Positions 26,471-37,339 of a DNA stretch of 64,000 bases are shown here, piece by piece. The position numbers and the translations under genes are program-made. The notes under the pieces are model-generated. The model did no database searches. It was not told where the DNA came from and worked only from the letters and a program-made list of their open reading frames with translations. This DNA is from Bacteroidota bacterium (lineage in GTDB: Bacteria; Bacteroidota; Bacteroidia; UKL13-3): positions 1 to 64,000 of the forward strand of contig CANHVU010000015.1 of assembly GCA_947464275.1 (NCBI GenBank), written 5' to 3'. Every line of letters begins with the position of its first letter. Position 1 is the stretch's first letter.

Positions 26471-29400
26471 TTACATGTTTCTTCTATACTGTCCGCCAAC
26501 TTCAAATAAGGCGTTGGTAATTTGTCCTAATGAGCAGTATTTAACTGTTTCCATTAAGGCTTCAAATATATTTCCGTTATGAATTGCTACTTGCTGAATT
26601 TTAGCCAACATTTCTTGTCCTTTTTCAATGTTTCCAGCTTTTAATTCATTCAACATCGTAATTTGGAATTCTTTTTCTTCGGTGGTTGACCTAATTACTT
26701 CTTGCGGAATAACAGTTGGTGAACCTTTAGAACTTAAGAATGTATTTACTCCAATAATTGGATATTCGCCCGTATGTTTTAACATTTCGTAATACATACT
26801 TTCTTCCTGAATTTTATTACGTTGGTACATGGTTTCCATTGCACCTAACACACCGCCACGCTCGTTAATTTTGTCAAATTCGGCTAACACGGCTTCTTCT
26901 ACCAAATCAGTTAATTCTTCTATGATAAACGAACCTTGCAATGGATTTTCATTTTTGGCCAAACCTAACTCACGGTTGATGATTAATTGAATAGCCATTG
27001 CCCTGCGCACCGACTCTTCAGTTGGTGTTGTGATGGCTTCATCATACGCATTGGTGTGTAATGAATTACAATTATCGTAAATGGCATAAAGTGCTTGTAA
27101 AGTTGTACGAATATCGTTGAAATCAATTTCTTGTGCATGCAAACTTCTACCACTGGTTTGAATATGGTATTTCATCATTTGGCTGCGTTCGTTTCCACCA
27201 TATTTTAGCTTCATGGCTTTTGCCCAAATTCTGCGACTAACCCTTCCAATTACTGAATATTCAGGGTCTATTCCATTGCTAAAGAAGAATGATAAGTTTG
27301 GTGCAAAATCATCAATATTCATTCCACGGCTTAAGTAATATTCCACAAAAGTAAATCCGTTTGAAAGTGTTAAAGCCAATTGCGTAATTGGGTTTGCACC
27401 AGCCTCTGCAATGTGGTAACCACTTATAGAAACTGAATAAAAATTTCGTACTGCATTATTGATAAAATATTGCTGTACATCGCCCATTACACGCAATGAA
27501 AACTCAGTTGAAAATATACATGTATTTTGCGCTTGGTCTTCTTTTAAAATATCTGCCTGAACTGTACCGCGAACTTGTTTTAAGGTTTCAACTTTAATTT
27601 TTTCATATACATCGGCAGGTAAAACCATATCGCCCGTAACGCCCAAAAGCATCAATCCAAGTCCATCATTTCCTTCTGGAATTTCTTCGTTGTAAGTTGG
27701 TCTAGCTGTTCCTCTTGCTTTAAAAATGGCTTCTAATTTTTTGTTTACTTCATCTTCCAAACCATTTTGTTTGATGTAAATTTCGCATTGTTGGTCAATG
27801 GCAGCATTCATAAAAAAAGCACAAATAATTGCCGCAGGCCCATTAATGGTCATGGATACCGAAGTTTTAGGATCGGCAAGATTAAAACCAGAATACAATT
27901 TTTTTGCTGCATCTAAACTCCAAACACTCACACCTGAATTACCCACTTTTCCGTAAATATCTGGTCTGTGGTCAGGGTCTTGTCCGTATAAAGTTACTGA
28001 ATCAAAGGCAGTACTTAAACGCTTAGCTGGCATGCCTTTGCTCACATAATGAAAACGTTTGTTGGTTCTTTCTGGTCCACCTTCTCCAGCAAACATCCTA
28101 GTTGGATCTTCACCCTCACGTTTAAATGGATAAATTCCAGCTGTGTATGGAAATTCTCCAGGGAAATTTTCCTGCAACGACCAACGTAAAATATCGCCCC
28201 AACCTTTAAATTTAGGTACAGCAACTTTTGGTATTTGCAAATGCGATAACGATTCAGAATGTGTTTTAATTTTGATTTCTTTATCGCGCACTTTAAAAAT
28301 ATAAAACTCGTTTTGATATTGAGCAATTTTTTCGCTCCAAGTTTCAAGTAATATTTTATTACGAGGATCTAAATCTAAATTTACTGTTTGATAAGCTTCT
28401 TCCAAGCCTTTTAACAAACGGTCTTTGTCATCCATTTTAGAAGCCGATATGGTTTCGATAGATGATTTTAAACCAAATAATTTATCAGCAATTTCAGCTT
28501 GCTTGGTTACCCATTTATCGTAGTTTCTATTGTTTTCCGAAATTTCAGAAAGGTAACGAATGCGAGCAGGCGGAATGATGTAAATTTTTTCGCTCATTTC
28601 CTGGCTAATGTGGTAATCAGATTTCAAATCAGCACCCGTTTTTTCAACCAATTTATTCATGATAGATTTGTACAATCTATTCATTCCAGGGTCGTTAAAC
28701 TGCGAAGCAATAGTACCAAAAACAGGCATATCATCAGGGTTTTTATCAAACAACTGATGGTTACGTTGGTATTGTTTTTTTACATCTCTCAATGCATCTA
28801 ACGAACCTTTTTTATCAAATTTATTTAACGCAATAATGTCCGCAAAATCCAACATATCAATTTTTTCAAGCTGCGTAGCTGCACCATATTCTGGTGTCAT
28901 TACATACAAACTCATATCGCTGTGTTCAATTATTTCAGTATCGCTTTGGCCAATGCCCGATGTTTCCAAAATAATCAAATCAAATTTTGCAGCTTTAATG
29001 ATATCAATGGCTTCTTTTACGTATTTTGATAATGCCAAATTACTTTGACGAGTAGCCAACGAACGCATGTAAACACGAGGATTTTTAATGGCATTCATCC
29101 TGATTCTATCGCCTAACAAAGCACCACCAGTTTTACGTTTACTTGGATCAACTGAAATAATGGCAATGGTTTTATCTTCAAAATCCATCAAAAATCTACG
29201 CACCAATTCATCCACCAATGATGATTTTCCTGCACCACCGGTTCCGGTAATTCCTAGAATTGGGGTTTGTGTAGACGTTGCATGCAACGTCTCTACATTG
29301 AAAACTTTGTGAAATTCGTCAGGGAAATTTTCGGCTGCGGAAATTAATTTGGCAATTGATTTATAATCTTGTTCTTTAACTTTTTGGTTAATTTCATTTG

Positions 29401-29863
29401 CATCGGCCAGTAAATTTGCGCCCGTGGCAAAATCAGATTGTTTTAGCATATCGTTAATCATGCCTTGCAAACCCATTGCACGTCCGTCATCAGGAGAGTA
29501 AATTCTCGAAATTCCGTAAGCATGTAATTCAGCTATTTCGGTAGGTAAAATTACACCGCCTCCACCGCCAAATATTTTTATATGACCACAACCTTTTTCT
29601 TGTAGTAAATCGTGCATAAATTTAAAATACTCCACATGTCCACCTTGGTAGCTAGTCATGGCTATTGCATTAGCATCTTCCTGAATAGCAGTGTCAACCA
29701 CTTCTTCAGCACTTCTGTCGTGTCCCAAATGTATAACCTCAGCACCAGTTGATTGAATAATTCTGCGCATAATATTAATGGCAGCATCATGCCCATCGAA
29801 CAAAGCAGCAGCAGTAACAATTCTAATTTTATTTACAGGAGTATATTTTTCTACAATTTCCAT
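26471..29863 (-). CDS. icmF: Fused isobutyryl-CoA mutase IcmF (B12-binding, G-protein chaperone and mutase in one chain)
   Basis: An 1130-residue adenosylcobalamin enzyme that interconverts isobutyryl-CoA and n-butyryl-CoA and may also act on related acyl-CoAs. Domains in order: B12-binding domain, residues 12-150, with [13 protein letters not shown] carrying the cobalt-ligand His; MeaB-like G-protein domain, about 200-420, with [27 protein letters not shown] and NKFD; linker; mutase TIM-barrel, about 560-1110, with [20 protein letters not shown] and [20 protein letters not shown]. These motifs fit IcmF rather than methylmalonyl-CoA mutase. A REP-like palindrome is built into the linker before the P-loop (residues about 190-198). 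It is monocistronic here. Confidence 0.92.
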   Translation of the reverse strand: MEIVEKYTPVNKIRIVTAAALFDGHDAAINIMRRIIQSTGAEVIHLGHDRSAEEVVDTAIQEDANAIAMTSYQGGHVEYFKFMHDLLQEKGCGHIKIFGGGGGVILPTEIAELHAYGISRIYSPDDGRAMGLQGMINDMLKQSDFATGANLLADANEINQKVKEQDYKSIAKLISAAENFPDEFHKVFNVETLHATSTQTPILGITGTGGAGKSSLVDELVRRFLMDFEDKTIAIISVDPSKRKTGGALLGDRIRMNAIKNPRVYMRSLATRQSNLALSKYVKEAIDIIKAAKFDLIILETSGIGQSDTEIIEHSDMSLYVMTPEYGAATQLEKIDMLDFADIIALNKFDKKGSLDALRDVKKQYQRNHQLFDKNPDDMPVFGTIASQFNDPGMNRLYKSIMNKLVEKTGADLKSDYHISQEMSEKIYIIPPARIRYLSEISENNRNYDKWVTKQAEIADKLFGLKSSIETISASKMDDKDRLLKGLEEAYQTVNLDLDPRNKILLETWSEKIAQYQNEFYIFKVRDKEIKIKTHSESLSHLQIPKVAVPKFKGWGDILRWSLQENFPGEFPYTAGIYPFKREGEDPTRMFAGEGGPERTNKRFHYVSKGMPAKRLSTAFDSVTLYGQDPDHRPDIYGKVGNSGVSVWSLDAAKKLYSGFNLADPKTSVSMTINGPAAIICAFFMNAAIDQQCEIYIKQNGLEDEVNKKLEAIFKARGTARPTYNEEIPEGNDGLGLMLLGVTGDMVLPADVYEKIKVETLKQVRGTVQADILKEDQAQNTCIFSTEFSLRVMGDVQQYFINNAVRNFYSVSISGYHIAEAGANPITQLALTLSNGFTFVEYYLSRGMNIDDFAPNLSFFFSNGIDPEYSVIGRVSRRIWAKAMKLKYGGNERSQMMKYHIQTSGRSLHAQEIDFNDIRTTLQALYAIYDNCNSLHTNAYDEAITTPTEESVRRAMAIQLIINRELGLAKNENPLQGSFIIEELTDLVEEAVLAEFDKINERGGVLGAMETMYQRNKIQEESMYYEMLKHTGEYPIIGVNTFLSSKGSPTVIPQEVIRSTTEEKEFQITMLNELKAGNIEKGQEMLAKIQQVAIHNGNIFEALMETVKYCSLGQITNALFEVGGQYRRNM
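29271..29296. repeat. REP-like palindrome inside the icmF reading frame
   Basis: A 26-base palindrome (perfect core ACGTTGCATGCAACGT at 29275-29290) with one full GTAGAGACGT-type arm and one arm two bases shorter (GTAG-ACGT). It belongs to the family around the RAYT gene. It is translated in frame as VETLHATST, between the B12-binding and G-protein domains. Confidence 0.85.
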
Positions 29864-29960
29864 ATTTGCACTATTATTGATATTGGGCGAAAATAAGAGA
29901 TTTTACTAAAAACCATATACTAATTTAGTTCAGTAAAGTTAAAACTTTTGACTTAAACAA

Positions 29961-30025
29961 TTTTGGGATAAATGGTTAATCAATTATGCAAAAATTATAA
30001 TTAATTGCAATATGCTAAAACGAAT
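29961..30025 (+). repeat. Duplicated leader, copy 1
   Basis: About 65 bases covering the 5' region and first codons of the gene at 30012. It shares GGATAAATGGTTAAT and TTATAATTAATTGCAATATG plus the first coding bases CTAAAACGAAT with copy 2 at 30971-31033. The identical start (MLKRI) falls inside the repeat. Confidence 0.85.
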
Positions 30026-30902
30026 TTTTTTCTTGTTTTTATGTTTAATTTTCGTGCAATTAGTTTTTGCGCAAAAGCCTTGGCGGGCAAAACTATTTAT
30101 TCACTTTTTAGATAGCAATAATAAATTAGTGACCGATACTATTTGGTTTGGGTTAGATAGCCTAGGCGATGAAGGGTACCAAGAAGGACTTGATGTGATT
30201 GATACCGTAGGCAGTGTAAATAAAATACTTAGCCATGATAGTTTGGTACAAAACCAATTTAATACCGACTGCGGTAATTTAAAATACAACATAAAAAAAA
30301 TGAAATATGGCGAAACTAGGTTTGATTTTTATGCCATTGGTGGAAGTATTTCTATGAGTTGGGATACCTCAGATTTTTTATATGAAGATACATTAAACAA
30401 ATATTTTGCATCAAACTGTATTCTTAGAGCCTATAATGGATATATTGGAGGTATAGATAGAGTGCAATTTTTTTTAATGGCCGCGGAGAAAAATAAAATT
30501 TACTTTAGTAAAAGAGATTCTATTGAGGCATTTGGAGAATCTCCTTTATCTAATTGCAACAGGCAATTTAATGTTTTTGCTTTTTCACTTACAGTTGCTT
30601 TTTTTGACAAACTTAGGAATTTAAGCGTAAAGCAAACAGAAGAAACCAATTTTTTAATTAGCCCTAATCCTTTTAAGGGCAAAGTAAATATAAGTTTCAA
30701 AAATGAAGCCTTTCATAATAAGTTAAACTTAAAACTGCATAGCATAACTGGTAAATTAGTGAAAGAAACATATTTATCTATTAATGGTAATGTTGCTAAT
30801 ATTGATTTAGTTGACTTAGAAGAAGGTATATATATCTTATCAATTGAAAATGAAACAAACCACAAAGTTTCCTACCATAAAATAATAAAATCAAACTTTT
30901 AA
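30012..30902 (+). CDS. Secreted protein with T9SS type A sorting domain
   Basis: A 296-residue protein with a signal peptide (MLKRIFFLFLCLIFVQLVFAQ) and a C-terminal type A sorting domain from about residue 213 (NFLISPNPFKGKVNISF, LHSITGKLVKETYL, LEEGIYILSIEN), so it should be exported by the type IX system. The central 190 residues (KPWRAKLFIHFLDSNNKL onwards) are not recognised; they contain four cysteines and no obvious catalytic motif. The 5' leader and first five codons are duplicated before the next gene. Confidence 0.75.
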   Translation: MLKRIFFLFLCLIFVQLVFAQKPWRAKLFIHFLDSNNKLVTDTIWFGLDSLGDEGYQEGLDVIDTVGSVNKILSHDSLVQNQFNTDCGNLKYNIKKMKYGETRFDFYAIGGSISMSWDTSDFLYEDTLNKYFASNCILRAYNGYIGGIDRVQFFLMAAEKNKIYFSKRDSIEAFGESPLSNCNRQFNVFAFSLTVAFFDKLRNLSVKQTEETNFLISPNPFKGKVNISFKNEAFHNKLNLKLHSITGKLVKETYLSINGNVANIDLVDLEEGIYILSIENETNHKVSYHKIIKSNF

Positions 30903-30970
30903 AATAAAACAACTGTACTTAACAAGTTAACTAAACTAAGAAATAATATTTTGTAAATCACCAAATATTA

Positions 30971-31033
30971 TTTGGATAAATGGTTAATTACAATCCAAAT
31001 TTTTATAATTAATTGCAATATGCTAAAACGAAT
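30971..31033 (+). repeat. Duplicated leader, copy 2
   Basis: Second copy of the leader described at 29961, preceding the gene that starts at 31020. The two copies agree closely at both ends and differ in the middle (caattatgcaaaaa versus tacaatccaaattt), so the block probably carries a shared promoter or translation-control site. Confidence 0.85.
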
Positions 31034-31709
31034 CATTTTACCTTTATATATAATTGTATTTACACAAATACTTACTGCTCAAAATGTTATCAAGCAAGGA
31101 AAAATTTATTATGAAATGGATTTTCCAGATATACCCGCAGAACAAAAAAAATTGATGGCTAGTATGTTGCCTAAAGATGCTACCGCATACTTTAAAGAAA
31201 GTAAAACCAGAATAGAAACTCCAACTCCTTTTGGCAAAATGATTATCATAAGAGATATTCAAAAAAAAGAATTTGTATTTGCCTTCAACAATATTGAAAA
31301 AAAGAAAAAAGTTGCCTTTAAAAAAACGGACGAAGAGGTAAAAAATGCACTTGCTGATACCAATAAAGTAAAAATAAATGTAGAAATTACCAAAGAAACC
31401 AAAATGATAACTGGTTATAAAGGTACCAAAGCAATTGTTACTTCTATTTTAAATGGAAAATCATCTGTAAGTGAATATTGGTTCAATAGCGAAATACCAA
31501 AAATAAACATGGGAAATGAGCAAGATGAAATATTTTCTAAATTAGATGGAGGACTTTTAGAATACACCGTAAATCAAGGTGAAATGCGAATTACCATGCG
31601 TGTTCGACAAATAGTGAAAGAAGAAATGAGTGATAAACTATTTGAAATAGGTGCTGCGTATAAAATGGTAAAAGATGAAGAAGAATTAGCCAATGAAATG
31701 ATGAAGTAG
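31020..31709 (+). CDS. Secreted DUF4412/GLPGLI-like protein
   Basis: A 229-residue protein with a signal peptide (MLKRIILPLYIIVFTQILTAQ). The mature part starts VIKQGKIYYEMDFP and has repeated strands (TAYFKESKTRIETPTPFGKM, ITGYKGTKAIVTSILNGKS, SVSEYWFNSEIPKINMGN) like DUF4412 or GLPGLI-family periplasmic proteins of Bacteroidota. Function unknown. The ATG at 31020 is preferred over the TTG at 30972 because it gives a clean signal peptide and matches the duplicated leader of the previous gene. Confidence 0.65.
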   Translation: MLKRIILPLYIIVFTQILTAQNVIKQGKIYYEMDFPDIPAEQKKLMASMLPKDATAYFKESKTRIETPTPFGKMIIIRDIQKKEFVFAFNNIEKKKKVAFKKTDEEVKNALADTNKVKINVEITKETKMITGYKGTKAIVTSILNGKSSVSEYWFNSEIPKINMGNEQDEIFSKLDGGLLEYTVNQGEMRITMRVRQIVKEEMSDKLFEIGAAYKMVKDEEELANEMMK

Positions 31710-31749
31710 GTTATTGGTAATTTTTATTGTTGCCTAATGCTATGTTTAA

Positions 31750-31784
31750 TCAAAATTCAGCGTTCAAAATCCAAAATTTACGAT
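31750..31784. repeat. Heptanucleotide repeat abutting a -7 element
   Basis: Five units of seven: tcaaaat, tcagcgt, tcaaaat, ccaaaat, ttacgat. The array ends exactly at the TACATTTG motif before the ABC-F gene. Confidence 0.65.
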
Positions 31785-31792
31785 TACATTTG
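31785..31792 (+). promoter_or_regulatory. Candidate -7 element of the ABC-F gene
   Basis: TACATTTG matches the Bacteroidota -7 consensus TAnnTTTG and lies 23 bases before the ATG at 31816. No clear TTG -33 box was found at the expected distance. Confidence 0.35.
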
Positions 31793-31815
31793 CGGCCTTT
31801 AAAAAGTAAAAATAA

Positions 31816-33447
<1,632 letters not shown>

Positions 33448-33498
33448 ATTTTACTCAAGTGGATTCTTGGAAATTTTTAGAAAGGTTAATTTTAAAAT

Positions 33499-34131
33499 AT
33501 GAAGGTAGAAATTTGGAGTGATGTAATGTGTCCGTTTTGCTACATTGGCAAACGTAAATTTGAAAAAGCTTTAGCTAATTTTGAACACAAAGATCAGGTA
33601 ATTGTTGAATGGAAAAGTTTTCAATTAAATCCTAATTTGGAAACCAATCCAAGTAAAAATACCATTGAGCATTTGGCTGAAAGTAAAGGTTGGACCCTAG
33701 ATTACACCAAGCAAACAACCGAGCATGTAAGCAATATTGCTAAAGAACAAGGTTTAGATTTTAACTTTGAAAAAGCGGTTGTTGCCAATTCGTTTGATGC
33801 GCATCGGTTATTGCATTTATCCAAAAAACATAATCTTCAAAATGAATGCGAGGAAAAGCTATTTAAAGCTTATTTTGTTGAAGGTAAAAATACTGCTGAC
33901 CACCAAGTTTTAACCAATATTGGATTGGAAATTGGTTTAAACCAAATTGATATTACGGAATTGCTTAAAAGTAATTTGTATGCAAATGAGGTGAATAATG
34001 ATATTTTACAAGCACAGCAAATAGGGGTGAGGGGAGTGCCATTTTTTGTTTTTGGAAATAAATACGCTGTATCAGGTGCACAAGAACCCGAAACTTTTTT
34101 AGGAGCACTAAAGCAAGCTTCTAGTCTATAG
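33499..34131 (+). CDS. DsbA family oxidoreductase, FrnE-like
   Basis: A 210-residue thioredoxin-fold protein without a signal peptide. The active site is DVMCPFCYIGKRKFEKAL near residue 8 (Cys-Pro-Phe-Cys), followed by the helical insertion typical of FrnE/DsbA-like proteins, the segment NSFDAHRLLHLSKKHNL near 97 and the cis-Pro loop GVRGVPFFVFGNKYAVSGAQ near 175. It probably acts as a cytoplasmic disulfide isomerase or oxidoreductase. It follows the ABC-F gene by 51 bases and may share its transcript. Confidence 0.88.
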   Translation: MKVEIWSDVMCPFCYIGKRKFEKALANFEHKDQVIVEWKSFQLNPNLETNPSKNTIEHLAESKGWTLDYTKQTTEHVSNIAKEQGLDFNFEKAVVANSFDAHRLLHLSKKHNLQNECEEKLFKAYFVEGKNTADHQVLTNIGLEIGLNQIDITELLKSNLYANEVNNDILQAQQIGVRGVPFFVFGNKYAVSGAQEPETFLGALKQASSL

Positions 34132-34206
34132 CTGCTGGCCTCTGGTAATAATAGCTTTTTGTTTATTGCCAATTGCCCATTGATTTTCTTACTGTTCATT
34201 TTTGTC

Positions 34207-34269
34207 ACTCCGCATTCCGCATTTCCTCCTAAGTTTTCTAACAAACATCATTCATAAGCTTCGCAAATA
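34207..34269. repeat. Degenerate heptanucleotide repeat upstream of lpd
   Basis: Steps of seven give actccgc, attccgc, atttcct, cctaagt, tttctaa, caaacat, cattcat, aagcttc, gcaaata. Early units are clearly related; later ones are diverged. The array stops four bases before a TAATTTTG -7 element. Confidence 0.45.
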
Positions 34270-34273
34270 AGTT

Positions 34274-34281
34274 TAATTTTG
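34274..34281 (+). promoter_or_regulatory. Candidate -7 element of lpd
   Basis: TAATTTTG matches TAnnTTTG and lies 30 bases before the lpd start at 34312. No good -33 TTG is visible. Confidence 0.35.
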
Positions 34282-34311
34282 CTAACATAATATTACAATA
34301 AAAATAACTTT

Positions 34312-35706
34312 ATGAAATACGATATAACCATTATTGGTTCTGGCCCCGGAGGATATGTTGCTGCTATTCGTTGTGCGCAATTAGGTTTTAAAACAGCCAT
34401 TATTGAAAAATACAGTACCCTAGGCGGAACGTGTTTAAATGTAGGTTGTATTCCATCAAAAGCCTTATTAGATTCAAGCGAGCATTACCATAATGCTACC
34501 CATACTTTTGCTACGCATGGTATTGATGTAAAAGATGTAAAAGTAAATTTAAAACAAATGATTGAGCGCAAAGCAGGTGTGGTTAAAACTACTTGCGAAG
34601 GCATTGATTATTTGATGAAAAAAAATAAAATTGATGTTTATAAAGGTATTGGCTCATTTGTAACTAAAAACCAAATAAAAATTACTGGTGAAACTGAACA
34701 AGTAATTGATACCGATAAAGTAATTATAGCTACAGGTTCAAAACCAGCAAGTTTGCCAGGTTTAGAAATTGATAAAAAACGCATTATTACCAGTACCGAA
34801 GCATTAAATATGACCGAAGTGCCAAAGCATTTAGTAATTATTGGTGGTGGAGTAATTGGTTTAGAATTAGGTTCGGTTTACGCACGATTAGGTGCTAAGG
34901 TTTCGGTTATTGAATATACCAATGCCATTATACCAACTATGGACGGAACTTTGGGTAAAGAATTACAACGCAGCTTACGCAAATTAGGCTTTGAGTTTTT
35001 CTTTAGCCATAAAGTAAAATCGGCAAAAGCTAAAGGCAAAGAAGTAACCATTATAGCCGATAACGAAAAAGGCGAAGAAGTTACATTTACTGGCGATTAT
35101 TGCTTGGTTTCTGTAGGTCGTAAAGCTTATACCGAAGGTTTAGGTTTAGAAAATATTGGTTTAAAAACCGATGAACGCGGACGTATAGAAACTGATGCGC
35201 ATTTAGAAACTGCCATTAAAGGAATTTACGCCATTGGCGATGTAGTTAAAGGTGCTATGTTGGCTCATAAAGCCGAAGAAGAAGGTGTATTTGTGGCTGA
35301 AACCATTGCAGGTCAAAAACCACATATCAATTATAACTTAATTCCCGGTGTGGTTTATACTTGGCCCGAAGTAGCTGGTGTAGGTGCTACCGAAGAAGAA
35401 TTGAAAAAAGCAGGAACCAAATACAAAGTTGGAAGTTTCCCAATGCGCGCTTTAGGCCGTGCCAGAGCAAGTATGGATATTGATGGATTGGTAAAAGTAT
35501 TAGCCGATGCCACCACCGATGAAATTTTAGGAATGCACATGATTGGTCCACGTGTGGCTGATTTAATAGCCGAAGCAGTAGTAGCTATGGAGTTTAGAGC
35601 AAGTGCAGAAGATGTGGCAAGAATGAGCCATGCGCACCCAACCTATGCAGAAGCAGTGAAAGAAGCATGTTTGGCCGCTACTGACAACAGAGCCATGCAC
35701 GTTTAA
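34312..35706 (+). CDS. lpdA: Dihydrolipoyl dehydrogenase (E3)
   Basis: A 464-residue flavoprotein disulfide reductase that reoxidises dihydrolipoamide in the 2-oxo acid dehydrogenase and glycine cleavage complexes. FAD-binding GSGPGGYVAAIRCAQLG near residue 8, redox-active disulfide GGTCLNVGCIPSKALL near 38 (Cys-x4-Cys), NAD-binding IGGGVIGLELGSVYARLGAK near 178, second FAD motif GIYAIGDVVKGAMLAHKAEE near 305 and the catalytic HAHPTYAEAV near 443. All key residues are present. It is not adjacent to E1 or E2 genes and has its own terminator. Confidence 0.95.
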   Translation: MKYDITIIGSGPGGYVAAIRCAQLGFKTAIIEKYSTLGGTCLNVGCIPSKALLDSSEHYHNATHTFATHGIDVKDVKVNLKQMIERKAGVVKTTCEGIDYLMKKNKIDVYKGIGSFVTKNQIKITGETEQVIDTDKVIIATGSKPASLPGLEIDKKRIITSTEALNMTEVPKHLVIIGGGVIGLELGSVYARLGAKVSVIEYTNAIIPTMDGTLGKELQRSLRKLGFEFFFSHKVKSAKAKGKEVTIIADNEKGEEVTFTGDYCLVSVGRKAYTEGLGLENIGLKTDERGRIETDAHLETAIKGIYAIGDVVKGAMLAHKAEEEGVFVAETIAGQKPHINYNLIPGVVYTWPEVAGVGATEEELKKAGTKYKVGSFPMRALGRARASMDIDGLVKVLADATTDEILGMHMIGPRVADLIAEAVVAMEFRASAEDVARMSHAHPTYAEAVKEACLAATDNRAMHV

Positions 35707-35763
35707 TTAATTAAAAGATTCCAAAAATTAGAAAATTAAAAGATTTTTGAATCTAATATTTGA

Positions 35764-35795
35764 AAATCCGTTACAGTTGGTAACGGATTTTTTTT
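35764..35795 (+). terminator. Rho-independent terminator of lpdA
   Basis: Eleven-base-pair stem AAATCCGTTAC (35764-35774) / GTAACGGATTT (35780-35790) with a 5-base loop, followed by TTTTT. It lies 58 bases after the stop codon. Confidence 0.9.
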
Positions 35796-35874
35796 GGAAT
35801 AAAAAACAAGAAACACATGTAAAGCAACTTTAATTTCACTTTATTTGACAATGAATTAAAGAAATAATTTAGTA

Positions 35875-36624
35875 ATGAAAAAAATATTACTTTTACTCTG
35901 TTTTATTCCATTTTATACAAGTGTAATGGCTCAGGAAATGATGCTTTCGGGTGGATTAACCACGCCTTTAAGTCCATATTCAGCCCAAGATATATTAGAT
36001 AATACAAGTGGACATGCGCTTAATGGATATAATTTTAAACTCGATTATATTATTTTAAAACAGAGTAGCCTAAACTTTAGTCTAGGTTTTGTTTATTTCA
36101 CCAATCCTTTTGATGTAGAAAATATCCAAAAGCAAAACAATACTGCCTTTAACCAAAAATCAGTTTATACTAGTTTAAAACCTTATACTGGTTTAGGATT
36201 TGGCGCTAGTATTTTGTATTATTTTACACCATTAAATAATAAAGTAAAGGGATATTCGAAAATTACATTAGGCCAATTGTTTGTAAACTCGCCTGAATAT
36301 AGTAAAACGGATAGTGGCGAATATGTAAAAATATTGAGTAATGATGCAAATAGTATTTACTTGGGTATAGGAGCCGGTATTGAATATGCACTTTCCGCTG
36401 AAATTTCGCTGATTGGTTATGCTGAATATTTATACTCAAAAGTAGATTTTGGAAATATTAAAATAGCCAATGCTGCGGGGCAAACGCAAACAATTCCTTC
36501 CAATAAAATTAATGAACAAACCCTTGGAATGCTTAACTTTAACTTAGGATTGAGCTATAAATTTTACAAACAAACCGATAACCTAAAAAGGAAAAAACCA
36601 ACCAGTGTAACACCTAGTTTTTAA
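35875..36624 (+). CDS. Outer-membrane beta-barrel-like protein
   Basis: A 249-residue protein with a signal peptide (MKKILLLLCFIPFYTSVMAQ) and alternating amphipathic strands (LNFSLGFVYFTNPFD, LKPYTGLGFGASILYYF, SIYLGIGAGIEYALSAEISL, LNFNLGLSYKFYKQ). The pattern fits a small eight-to-ten-strand barrel, but the protein ends with a short basic tail (KRKKPTSVTPSF) after the last strand. Function unknown. It converges on the sirtuin gene with a 4-base gap. Confidence 0.6.
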   Translation: MKKILLLLCFIPFYTSVMAQEMMLSGGLTTPLSPYSAQDILDNTSGHALNGYNFKLDYIILKQSSLNFSLGFVYFTNPFDVENIQKQNNTAFNQKSVYTSLKPYTGLGFGASILYYFTPLNNKVKGYSKITLGQLFVNSPEYSKTDSGEYVKILSNDANSIYLGIGAGIEYALSAEISLIGYAEYLYSKVDFGNIKIANAAGQTQTIPSNKINEQTLGMLNFNLGLSYKFYKQTDNLKRKKPTSVTPSF

Positions 36625-36628
36625 ACTA

Positions 36629-37318
36629 TTATTTTGTTAAAATTTCAACCAACTGCTCCATGCCATCACTGGCTGTTGATTCTATAAAGCTAATATTTTG
36701 AGAACGCGTTACAGGCACTTTTTTAGGGTCAATAACATATAATGGTTTAGCATTACTTAAATATTGAATCAAACCTGCCGCAGGATAAACTTGCAAACTA
36801 GTGCCAATCACCAACATTAAATCAGCTTCTTGTACCAATTTTATAGCAGGTTCAATATTGGGTACAGCCTCTCCAAACCATACTATATTGGGTCTAAGTT
36901 GTGAACCATACTCACACCTATCGCCCATTTTCATTTCCCAACCATTTATTTCATAAATCAAACTTTCGTCATAAGTACTTTTGGCTTGTGTAATAATTCC
37001 GTGCAAATGCAATATTTTGCTACTGCCAGCCCTTTCATGTAAGTTGTCTACATTTTGTGTGATGATTTGAATATCAAATTTATCCTCTAGCTGTTTTACT
37101 AAATAATGTGCTTTATTTGGTTCTGCTTCTAGAACATTTTTTCTACGCATATTGTAAAAATCAAGCACCATTTGCATATCGGCTTGCCAAGCAGCCAAAG
37201 TTGCTACATCTTCTACTCTATAACCTTCCCAAAGTCCATCACTATCTCTAAAAGTTTTTAAACCACTTTCAGCACTTATTCCAGCACCACTTAAAATTAC
37301 CAGTTTTTGTTTTTGCAT
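36629..37318 (-). CDS. cobB: NAD-dependent protein deacylase, sirtuin (CobB/SIRT5-like) lacking the zinc cysteines
   Basis: A 229-residue Sir2 enzyme that removes acyl groups from lysine using NAD. NAD motifs LSGAGISAESGLKTFRDSDG (residue 9) and ITQNVDNLHERAG, the catalytic HLHG near 120, LRPNIVWFGE and LMLVIGTSLQVYPAAGLI are all visible. A YxxR motif (FYNMRR near residue 57) marks the class III group that prefers malonyl or succinyl lysine. The small domain where four zinc-binding cysteines are expected shows only one Cys (GDRCEYGSQL), so the structural zinc is probably absent. It lies 21 bases after a lipocalin-like gene on the same strand. Confidence 0.9.
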   Translation of the reverse strand: MQKQKLVILSGAGISAESGLKTFRDSDGLWEGYRVEDVATLAAWQADMQMVLDFYNMRRKNVLEAEPNKAHYLVKQLEDKFDIQIITQNVDNLHERAGSSKILHLHGIITQAKSTYDESLIYEINGWEMKMGDRCEYGSQLRPNIVWFGEAVPNIEPAIKLVQEADLMLVIGTSLQVYPAAGLIQYLSNAKPLYVIDPKKVPVTRSQNISFIESTASDGMEQLVEILTK

Positions 37319-37339
37319 TAGATTTTTATAATTAATTAT

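Noticed and set aside
26277-26582. 101-codon frame overlapping the icmF 3' end
   Set aside because: It runs antisense into a strongly conserved enzyme and contains the palindrome and the heptamer array.
29864-30011. Cobalamin riboswitch before icmF
   Set aside because: The divergent spacer is only 148 bases and I see no B12-box-like sequence or suitable stems.
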